Shown: positions 35,828 to 42,844 of the stretch, one piece after another
Numbering within the stretch: the stretch's first letter is position 1
How the letters are laid out: every line of letters starts with the position of its first letter
Source of the DNA: Verrucomicrobiales bacterium
GTDB taxonomy: Bacteria > Verrucomicrobiota > Verrucomicrobiia > Limisphaerales > UBA9464
DNA length: 55,513 bases
Assembly: GCA_027489875.1 (NCBI GenBank)
Contig: JAIXZE010000218.1
Location: 1-55,513, forward strand
Direction of reading: 5' to 3'
Program-made: the position numbers and the translations under genes
Notes under the pieces: generated by a model
Told to the model about the DNA's origin: nothing
Database searches by the model: none
The model's input: only the letters and a program-made list of their open reading frames with translations

Positions 35828-36322
35828 ATGCGACACCTGAAGCGCAACACGAAGTTTGGTCGGAATAGCGAGCATCGCAATGCGATGCTCACCAACCTGG
35901 CCGCGAACGTCATCAAACACCAAAGAGTCACCACCACGGTTACGAAGGCAAAGGTCGTTCGTCAGGTTGTGGAGAAGCTCATTACCTTGGGCCGCCATGC
36001 CATTGGGGCGACCAAGGAGAAGAATGTTCATTTGCGGCGCCAAGCGGCTGCGAAGTTGAGGACTCAGCCGCGCTCCCTTTTTCGTGGGACACCCACCCTT
36101 AAGGGCAAGGTTGTTCGTGAAGAATGGCGCGAGGAGAACGATCTCGTTCATATCCTCTTCGACAAGATCGCTCCTGTTTTCAAGGATCGTTCTGGTGGCT
36201 ATACGCGCATCGTGAAATTGGGTCAGCGTCAGGGCGACGCCGCGCAAATGGCCATCATCGAGTTGGTGGAACATCCAGTGGCTTCGCCTGTGGCTGCCTC
36301 CGCACCTGCCACTCAGGGCTGA
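35828..36322 (+). CDS. rplQ: 50S ribosomal protein L17 with C-terminal extension
   Basis: 164 residues. MRHLKRNTKFGRNSEHRNAM, RVTTTVTKAKVVRQVVEKLI and GGYTRIVKLGQRQGDAAQMA are typical. The core ends near residue 148; about 16 Ala/Pro-rich residues follow (VASPVAASAPATQG). Last gene of the run. Confidence 0.96.
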   Translation: MRHLKRNTKFGRNSEHRNAMLTNLAANVIKHQRVTTTVTKAKVVRQVVEKLITLGRHAIGATKEKNVHLRRQAAAKLRTQPRSLFRGTPTLKGKVVREEWREENDLVHILFDKIAPVFKDRSGGYTRIVKLGQRQGDAAQMAIIELVEHPVASPVAASAPATQG

Positions 36323-36346
36323 AATCGATTACGGACGAATTTGACA

Positions 36347-36384
36347 GGGCATCCGACCATTGTGTCGGGTGCCCTTTTTGTTTT
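36347..36384 (+). terminator. Strong Rho-independent terminator of the ribosomal operon
   Basis: GGGCATCCGAC (36347-36357) pairs with GTCGGGTGCCC (36364-36374, one T-G pair) around CATTGT and is followed by TTTTTGTTTT. It starts 24 bases after the rplQ stop and separates the ribosomal run from the MoxR cluster. Confidence 0.95.
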
Positions 36385-36474
36385 CCGACGTTGGGCCTTG
36401 CATGGGTGCGGTGGGGGTGCACTAACGTGAGCCCGTAACTTTCCACGACCAAGCTGGTCCAAGTTCCAACTGCC

Positions 36475-37473
36475 ATGACGACTGAAGAATCCATCGCACA
36501 GTTCCGAGAAACCTACGCCACGATCCGGGCTGAGATCGGTCGTGTCATGGTGGGCCAGGATCAGATCGTTGAAGGCACCTTGAACGCCATCTTTGCTGGG
36601 GGGCACGTGCTTCTCGAGGGTGTTCCTGGATTGGGGAAAACATTGCTGGTGAGGACACTGGGAGAAGTTCTGGACCTTAGTTTCAGTCGTATCCAGTTCA
36701 CACCGGATCTCATGCCCGCTGATATTCTCGGGACGAATCTGGTGATGGAGACACCTGATGGCCGGAAGGAGTTCCAGTTCCAAAAGGGGCCCGTCTTTGC
36801 GCATTTGGTTCTGGCTGACGAGATCAACCGTGCGACTCCGAAGACGCAATCGGCCATGTTGGAGGCCATGCAGGAAAGGCAGGTGACCGCCGGTGGTGAG
36901 GTTCGACCCCTTCCTCAGCCGTTTTTCGTTTTGGCCACACAGAATCCGATCGATCAGGAGGGTACCTATCCCTTGCCAGAGGCGCAGCTAGACCGGTTTT
37001 TCTTCAAGCTCGTGGTGGGGTATCCGACCGCCGAGGAATTGACGGAGGTGCTGAACCGTACGACGGAAGGCACCAAGGTGACACCAGCCAAGATGTTGGA
37101 TGGGGCGGGTTTGGCCGCCCTTCAGAAGTTGGTGAGGCAAGTTCCCATTGCGAGTCACGTCAAGGACTACGCCGTCCGCCTGGTACTGGCGACCCATCCA
37201 AAGACAACGACTGCTCAGCCGATTACCAATCAGTACCTCCGGTTCGGAAGCAGTCCGCGTGGCGCTCAGGTGCTGGTGCTTGCCGGTAAGGTCCGAGCGT
37301 TGACGCAGGGGCGCTTCAATGTGAGTTACGACGACATCGCTGCCGTTGCGACTGCCTCCCTTCGTCATCGGTTGATCCCGAATTTTGAAGCAGAAGCCGA
37401 GGGCATCACTACGGACGAGGTCATCGCCCAGATTTTGCGGGATGTTCCTCGTGATGCGGGTGCGAGTGTTTGA
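36475..37473 (+). CDS. MoxR-family AAA+ ATPase
   Basis: 332 residues. Walker A GVPGLGKT (49-56), Walker B LVLADE (111-116), sensor 1 ATQN (about 154) followed by PIDQEGTYPLPEAQLDRFFF, the MoxR signature. MoxR ATPases act as chaperones with VWA proteins to mature or remodel metalloenzymes and envelope complexes. It leads a chain of eight same-strand genes, 23 bases before the DUF58 gene. No clear promoter was recognised in the 90 bases after the upstream terminator. Confidence 0.95.
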   Translation: MTTEESIAQFRETYATIRAEIGRVMVGQDQIVEGTLNAIFAGGHVLLEGVPGLGKTLLVRTLGEVLDLSFSRIQFTPDLMPADILGTNLVMETPDGRKEFQFQKGPVFAHLVLADEINRATPKTQSAMLEAMQERQVTAGGEVRPLPQPFFVLATQNPIDQEGTYPLPEAQLDRFFFKLVVGYPTAEELTEVLNRTTEGTKVTPAKMLDGAGLAALQKLVRQVPIASHVKDYAVRLVLATHPKTTTAQPITNQYLRFGSSPRGAQVLVLAGKVRALTQGRFNVSYDDIAAVATASLRHRLIPNFEAEAEGITTDEVIAQILRDVPRDAGASV

Positions 37474-37496
37474 AGAACCATCGAGGGGGCTAAGTC

Positions 37497-38423
37497 ATGG
37501 CTGGAATCCTAACGCCTCAAGTGCTTCGTCGGTTGGAGCAGTTTCAGCTGATTGCAGCGCGTCGCGCCAAGAGTTCAGCCAAGGGAGAGCGGAAAAGTCG
37601 GGCGAGGGGTCAGAGCGTTGAGTTTGCGGACTATCGAAATTACGTGCTTGGGGACGATCTTCGGTACTTGGATTGGAATCTTTATGGGCGGTTGGATCGG
37701 CTGTTCTTGAAGCTTTACGAGGAGGAGCGCGAGTTGCCTGTTCGGATCTTCCTCGACGCGAGCGAAAGCATGCTTTTTGGAAGTCCTTCGAAGTTTGACT
37801 TTGCCCGGCAGGTTGCGGCGGCCATCGGATATGTTGCGTTGTGTGGGTTTGACCGAGTTTCGCTTCACATCTTTCCGGAGCTTCAAGCGACGTCGGATGC
37901 GGAGATGCTGAATTTCAGTCAGCAAATGGCGATTCGGGGGGCACTCCGGAGTGTCCGTGGGAAGAAGTCTTCGTTGCAGTACTTTGCCAACCTTACAGCC
38001 CTCAAGGCGGGTGGAGCCGCGGACTTCAACGCCTCCCTGAAGCGTGGTGTACTCGAATCACGACAAGCGGGTGTTGCCGTGGTGCTGAGCGATTTCCTTG
38101 ATCCTGCCGGATATGAGCCGGGCCTTCTGGCCTTGGTTGGCCGGGGTTTTCAGGTGAATGCCATCCAGATCCTATCCCCGGAGGAGATTAATCCCGGAAC
38201 ATTCGGCGATTTGCGTCTGGTGGATTCCGAATCCGGTGCGGTGCAGGAGGTGACGTTTGGAAAGTACCGTCTGGCGGCCTATCAGCAGGCAGTCGCAAAT
38301 TATGTTCAACGCTTGAGGGAGTTCTGCAAGGCCAGGGGAGTGCACTTCTTCAGCGTGAACTCAGGGGAGTCGATCGAGGACCTGCTGCTGCGACAGTTGA
38401 GGACTGCAGAAATGTGGGGATGA
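37497..38423 (+). CDS. DUF58 (BatA/VWA-partner) protein
   Basis: 308 residues. DYRNYVLGDDLRYLDW (45-60) is the DUF58 signature; a VWA-like domain follows with an intact MIDAS start DASES (87-91). No membrane segment is visible, so cytoplasmic. DUF58 proteins pair with MoxR ATPases. GAGGGGG lies ahead of the ATG. Its stop overlaps the next start (ATGA at 38420-38423). Confidence 0.93.
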   Translation: MAGILTPQVLRRLEQFQLIAARRAKSSAKGERKSRARGQSVEFADYRNYVLGDDLRYLDWNLYGRLDRLFLKLYEEERELPVRIFLDASESMLFGSPSKFDFARQVAAAIGYVALCGFDRVSLHIFPELQATSDAEMLNFSQQMAIRGALRSVRGKKSSLQYFANLTALKAGGAADFNASLKRGVLESRQAGVAVVLSDFLDPAGYEPGLLALVGRGFQVNAIQILSPEEINPGTFGDLRLVDSESGAVQEVTFGKYRLAAYQQAVANYVQRLREFCKARGVHFFSVNSGESIEDLLLRQLRTAEMWG

Positions 38424-39676
38424 TTGCGAAGTTTATGGCACGTAACCCAACTTGGAGTGAGCGAGAGATGGGCCGACGTCGGTTTGTTGGCATGGCTGCG
38501 GTGGCGGCGGGTGTTGCCGCGACATCCCATGGGTTCGCTGCGGACTTGATCGAGATGCCATTCGAAAACGGTACCCGGGAGTTGGTGCGGTATCCGCAGA
38601 AGCGTCCACTGATCCGCCTGACAGCACGGCCGCCCCAGTTGGAGACTCCAATGTCGGTCTTCAACGAAAGCCTGCTCACTCCCAACGATGCCTTTTTCGT
38701 TCGTTATCACCTTGCGGGTTCTCCTCCCGCCCAGGAGTTGCTGAGCGATGGGGTGTTTACCCTGTCGGTGGCCGGGTCGGTAGAGCGTCCATTGGAGCTG
38801 AAGGTTGCGGAATTGAAGAGTCGCTTCGAGGTGAGCGAGGTTGTTGCGGTCAACCAGTGCTCCGGGAACGGCCGTGGTCTGTTTGTGCCGCGGGTGCCTG
38901 GCGGCCAATCGGGTAACGGGGCCATGGGGTGCGCACGCTGGAGAGGTGTTCGTCTGGCCGATGTGCTGAAGGCGGCAGGGATGAAGGCGGGGGCGAAGCA
39001 GGTTCTTTTCGATGGGATGGACAAACCTCCCACGGGAACGATTCCGGACTTTGTGAAGGTCCTGGAAGCGGATCAGGCATTGGATCCCGACATTCTTCTG
39101 GCGACCGAGATGAACGGAGAGCCGCTGCCGTGGCTGAATGGCTTTCCGCTACGATTGGTGGTGCCCGGCCATTATGGCACTTACTGGATCAAACACCTTC
39201 ATCGGATCATGGTCCTGGATGAAGCTTTCCAAGGATACTGGATGGATCCTGCCTATCGGATACCCGACGATCCCTGCGCGCATGTGGCTCCCGGCAGCAA
39301 GCCGAGGCGAACGGTCCCGATCAGTCGCTTCAACGTCCGGTCTTTCATCACCAGCTTGGCTGCTGGAAGCGTGGTGCGGGAGGGGGAGATGGTCCGGGTT
39401 CGAGGCATTGCCTTTGATGGCGGTGCCGGGATTCGCGAAGTCGTCTTTTCGGAAGATGAGGGTCGCAACTGGCGTCGTGCGGAACTGAGCCCGGAGATCG
39501 GTCGGTTTGGATTCCGCGAATGGACACTCGGATGGAAACCTGTTGGGAAGGGGGAACGGATTCTGTGGGCTCGCGCCACCAACCGGCTGGGTGAGTCACA
39601 GCCATTGGAGCCACTTTGGAATCCGGCGGGATACATGCGGAACGTGGTCGAACCCGTAAAGGTGAGGATTTCATGA
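38420..39676 (+). CDS. SorA-like molybdenum sulfite dehydrogenase, catalytic subunit
   Basis: 418 residues from the ATG at 38420, which overlaps the DUF58 stop. The twin-arginine-type leader GRRRFVGMAAVAAGVAA suggests folded export by Tat. The Mo-ligating Cys is Cys147 in VVAVNQCSGNGRG, and NGFPLRLVVPGHYGTYWIKH with GYWMDPAYRIPDDPC is the pattern of SorA/SorT sulfite dehydrogenases. A C-terminal Mo-co dimerisation domain follows (SVVREGEMVRVRGIAFDGGA). Likely oxidises sulfite to sulfate in the periplasm and hands electrons to the cytochrome encoded next. Sulfite as substrate is inferred; a different oxyanion or sulfur compound is possible. Embedding inside a MoxR/BatA cluster is unusual. Confidence 0.88.
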   Translation: MIAKFMARNPTWSEREMGRRRFVGMAAVAAGVAATSHGFAADLIEMPFENGTRELVRYPQKRPLIRLTARPPQLETPMSVFNESLLTPNDAFFVRYHLAGSPPAQELLSDGVFTLSVAGSVERPLELKVAELKSRFEVSEVVAVNQCSGNGRGLFVPRVPGGQSGNGAMGCARWRGVRLADVLKAAGMKAGAKQVLFDGMDKPPTGTIPDFVKVLEADQALDPDILLATEMNGEPLPWLNGFPLRLVVPGHYGTYWIKHLHRIMVLDEAFQGYWMDPAYRIPDDPCAHVAPGSKPRRTVPISRFNVRSFITSLAAGSVVREGEMVRVRGIAFDGGAGIREVVFSEDEGRNWRRAELSPEIGRFGFREWTLGWKPVGKGERILWARATNRLGESQPLEPLWNPAGYMRNVVEPVKVRIS

Positions 39677-40002
39677 AGTTCCCGTCTGACATTCGGCATG
39701 CTCTGATCGCGGTGGTTGTTGCGACGTCCGTTGTGACGGCAGGAGCCGCCGATGCGTGGAAGCTGCCTCCGGAGAAGGTGGAGCTGAAGCCAGGCAAGGG
39801 GCGGGAGGTGGTGATCGGCCAGTGCTCCCTCTGTCATTCCGTGGATTACATCACGACCCAGCCGCCATTGACGAAGGCGGGCTGGACGGCCTCGGTGGAC
39901 AAGATGCGCAGCAAGTACGGCGCTCCGGTGCCAACGAACGGGGTTCCCCTCCTGGTGGAGTATTTGGTTGGCCAATACGGCAAGGCTGACCCGCAACCGT
40001 AA
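39673..40002 (+). CDS. SorB-like monohaem cytochrome c
   Basis: 109 residues from the ATG at 39673, overlapping the stop of the previous gene (ATGA). A signal peptide (HALIAVVVATSVVTAGAADA) precedes a single haem site CSLCH (51-55); a downstream Met in KMRSKYGAP may be the axial ligand. Size and neighbour match SorB, the electron acceptor subunit of sulfite dehydrogenase. Periplasmic. The frame opens upstream at 39616, inside the dehydrogenase gene, and is not used. Confidence 0.88.
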   Translation: MKFPSDIRHALIAVVVATSVVTAGAADAWKLPPEKVELKPGKGREVVIGQCSLCHSVDYITTQPPLTKAGWTASVDKMRSKYGAPVPTNGVPLLVEYLVGQYGKADPQP

Positions 40003-40007
40003 AATTG

Positions 40008-41858
40008 ATGAACTTCCTGACGCCACTGGCCTTCTGGTTCGCGCTGACCCTCCCGGCGGTGGTGGTGTTTTATCTTCTGAAGAGGAAGCGCGTCACCCGG
40101 GTGGTTGCGTCAACGTTGCTCTGGCAACGGTTCCTGGCTGAAACACAGGCCAGTGCCCCTTTGCAGCGCTTGCGCCACAACTGGCTGCTGCTCCTCCAGC
40201 TGCTGATGTTGCTTCTTTTGGTCCTTGCCCTCGCCCGCCCGTATTTCTCGGGCAAATCGAGTGACGGGAAGCTCCAGGTGGTTGTTCTGGACGCGAGTGC
40301 TTCGATGCAGTCGACCGACGAATCGCCGAGCCGATTTGAGAAGGCTCGGAAGGAAGCGATCGCGTTGGTCAATGCCTTGGCCACGGGCAAGGGTGGCCAG
40401 ATGGTCGTCCTGGTGGCCGGTGCCAATGCGGAGGTCCGGCAAAGTGCGACTTCCGAGAAGGCTGCCCTGAGGCGGGCGTTGGAGGGGGCCCGAGTCACGG
40501 ACTCATCGACGCGACTGGCGGAGGCCTTGCGGGTGGCGGAGACGCTGATTCGAGATCGTCCGGATGCGGAGATCCACCTGTTCAGTGACGGTGCGATTCC
40601 GGAGTTGGCGGAATTTGAGACCCGGGAGATGCGGTTGATCTACCACAAGGTCGGGAAGGGCGGGCGAAATGCGGGCATCATCGCCTTCGACGTGAAGCCC
40701 AACCCGGAAGACCCGTCGAAGCGCGCCCTGTTCATCAGCGTTGCGAACCACCAGCCGCAATCCATCGACGCGCGTGTGGAGATCGCCTTTGAGGGACAAC
40801 TGGTGGAGACCAAGACGATTACCCTGGCTCCCACGAACACGACGCCCGCGGTCTTCATTGCATCGCAAGCGAGGGATGGCGTGTTCACTGCCAAGCTGAT
40901 CACGGAGGACGACCTGAAGGCGGACGATCAAGCCAGCGTGGTTTCCCTGATGCCCCAACCGATCCGAGTCCTGCTGGTAACTCGTGGCAATCGTTTTCTG
41001 GAGAAAGCCCTCGCGGCTGCTGGACCGAATGTGGAACTGAGCACCGCTGCGGACCATTCTGCGGCAGACGCCGGACGGCACGAGTTGGTGGTGTTGGATG
41101 ACGTGGTGCCGTCGGAGTGGCCGAAGGGCAACCTTCTAGCGATCAATGTTGCCCCCACCAACTGGTTCGAGCCGCCGGTGGGTGGAATCGAGGCACCTCC
41201 GATCGTCAACTGGAAGAACACCCACCCACTGTTGCGGTTCGTGACCTTCGACAACATCCAGGTGGCCAAAGCCCTTCAGGTGAAGTCACCCGGATGGGGA
41301 GTCTCGCTGGTCGATGCCCCCCAGTCTCCGTTGGTGGTAGCGGGTGAGATGGGACGCCAACGGGTGATCTGGATCGGGTTTGACACGCTGGAGAGCACCT
41401 GGCCTTTGCGGATCAGTTTTCCGATCTTCGTCGCAAATGCGGTGGACTGGCTGAATCCGGCGACAGCGAAGGCCGAGCAATTCCTGATCAAGGCTGGGGA
41501 TGCCTTTCGACTGCCCTTGGCCAGTCCTGTGACCGAAGCGGTGGTGACGGTGCCCGATGGGAGCGTCCAGAAGGTGCCTGTTGGCGTCGAGTCCACGGAG
41601 TTCGTGTGGGGCGATACAGGGAGGCAGGGGGTTTACCGAGTTCAATTGGGGACCAATCAGGTGGCCTTCTCGGCGAATCTGCTGGATGCGGCGGAAAGCA
41701 ATATCCGGCCGCGTGAGACCTTGGACCTTGGACGCTTCACCCAGGTGAAGGCGACGACCGAGCGGGACGCAAATCTGGAGTGGTGGCGGTGGTTCGCTCT
41801 GGCGGGGCTTGGGGTGATGCTCGGGGAGTGGTGGTGGTTTCATCGCCGGACTGCATGA
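40008..41858 (+). CDS. BatA-like membrane protein with VWA domain
   Basis: 616 residues. N-terminal BatA region (MNFLTPLAFWFALTLPAVVV, then KRKRVTRVVASTLLWQRF), a second helix (about 59-77), then a VWA domain with MIDAS DASAS (95-99) and a C-terminal helix near 595-612. The middle carries a beta-rich region and a GATase-like segment (VLLVTRGNRFLEKAL). It should face the periplasm and work with MoxR. A TTG at 40005 is just before the chosen ATG. It follows the cytochrome gene by 5 bases and overlaps the next gene (ATGA at 41855). Confidence 0.9.
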   Translation: MNFLTPLAFWFALTLPAVVVFYLLKRKRVTRVVASTLLWQRFLAETQASAPLQRLRHNWLLLLQLLMLLLLVLALARPYFSGKSSDGKLQVVVLDASASMQSTDESPSRFEKARKEAIALVNALATGKGGQMVVLVAGANAEVRQSATSEKAALRRALEGARVTDSSTRLAEALRVAETLIRDRPDAEIHLFSDGAIPELAEFETREMRLIYHKVGKGGRNAGIIAFDVKPNPEDPSKRALFISVANHQPQSIDARVEIAFEGQLVETKTITLAPTNTTPAVFIASQARDGVFTAKLITEDDLKADDQASVVSLMPQPIRVLLVTRGNRFLEKALAAAGPNVELSTAADHSAADAGRHELVVLDDVVPSEWPKGNLLAINVAPTNWFEPPVGGIEAPPIVNWKNTHPLLRFVTFDNIQVAKALQVKSPGWGVSLVDAPQSPLVVAGEMGRQRVIWIGFDTLESTWPLRISFPIFVANAVDWLNPATAKAEQFLIKAGDAFRLPLASPVTEAVVTVPDGSVQKVPVGVESTEFVWGDTGRQGVYRVQLGTNQVAFSANLLDAAESNIRPRETLDLGRFTQVKATTERDANLEWWRWFALAGLGVMLGEWWWFHRRTA

Positions 41859-42844
41859 GTGCCAAGCCACGAGGGTTGAACGCGGTCCTGTTGGTGCTGT
41901 TGATGGCACTGGTGCTGGGGCTGTTCCTTCTGCTCTTCCTGACTCTGGTAACGGGTGGGGTTGGCCAACGGAATGATTCGTCCTCGTTGATCCTGTACTG
42001 CGCACAGGATCAGGTCTTCGCAGAGCGTGTCCTTGAGGAGTTTCACCGTCGCACCGGGCTCAAGGTGCGGGCGGTCTTCGACAGCGAGGCGGTCAAGACC
42101 GTTGGGATGGCCAACCGATTGCTGGCGGAGTCGAAGGATCCGGTGGCGCATGTGTTCTGGGGCAATGAGGAACTCCGGACCCGTCAGTTGGCGGAGCGGG
42201 GAGTCTTTGGAACGAACCAGATCCAACCGGGAGGAAAGGGATGGGCTGCGTTTGGGGCACGGACCCGGCGGTTGGTGATCGATCCAACCCGGCTTGGGGC
42301 TTCGGAACGTCCCGCAAGCCTCGTTGAACTGACGAATACTCGCTGGAAAGGGAAGATATCCTTGGCGGTGCCGCTGTTTGGTACCACATCGACCCATTTT
42401 CACGCGTTGCGCTCGCAATGGGGCGATGAGGCGTGGCGGCGATGGTGTTCCGCGTTGGCTGCCAACAAGCCGTTTCTGGAACCTGGAAATTCGCATGTTG
42501 TCAGGCGTGTTGCCCGGGGTGAGGCCTTGGTTGGACTGACGGATTCAGACGACATTTTCGTGGCGCAACGGGAGGGTGCCCGGGTGGAAGGCCTGGCTTT
42601 GGAGGAGGACCTTCTGGTGCTGCCCAATACGGTGGCACTGGTGCGCCCGGTGGCTCCGGGGGATCCAGCTCGGCGGTTGGTTGATTTCCTGATGTCGGCA
42701 GAGGTGGCAACGCTCTTGGTGCGGGAAGGGGCTCTTGAGAGTGCAACCGTTCCGCAAGGTCGGTGGCTGGCCCCGGACTGGACGCGGGTCCTGCGGGATC
42801 TGGACGTCACGGTGAGTGAGATCGAGGGGATCTTCCGCAAATGA
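41855..42844 (+). CDS. Membrane-anchored periplasmic binding protein (ferric/polyamine ABC type)
   Basis: 329 residues from the ATG at 41855. A long hydrophobic N-terminal helix (LNAVLLVLLMALVLGLFLLL) has no lipobox or evident cleavage site, so the protein is probably tethered. The rest matches FbpA-like solute-binding proteins: SLILYCAQDQVFAERVLEEF, FHRRTGLKVRAVFDSEA, VFWGNEELRTRQLAERG, GEALVGLTDSDDIFVAQREG. Ligand unknown; Fe3+, thiamine and polyamines are bound by relatives. Start and stop both overlap neighbours by 4 bases. Confidence 0.87.
   Translation: MSAKPRGLNAVLLVLLMALVLGLFLLLFLTLVTGGVGQRNDSSSLILYCAQDQVFAERVLEEFHRRTGLKVRAVFDSEAVKTVGMANRLLAESKDPVAHVFWGNEELRTRQLAERGVFGTNQIQPGGKGWAAFGARTRRLVIDPTRLGASERPASLVELTNTRWKGKISLAVPLFGTTSTHFHALRSQWGDEAWRRWCSALAANKPFLEPGNSHVVRRVARGEALVGLTDSDDIFVAQREGARVEGLALEEDLLVLPNTVALVRPVAPGDPARRLVDFLMSAEVATLLVREGALESATVPQGRWLAPDWTRVLRDLDVTVSEIEGIFRK

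Noticed and set aside
21400..36300. Lower GC content as a sign of horizontal transfer
   Set aside because: The stretch carries core ribosomal genes and tRNAs; such regions commonly differ in composition because of expression-linked codon use.
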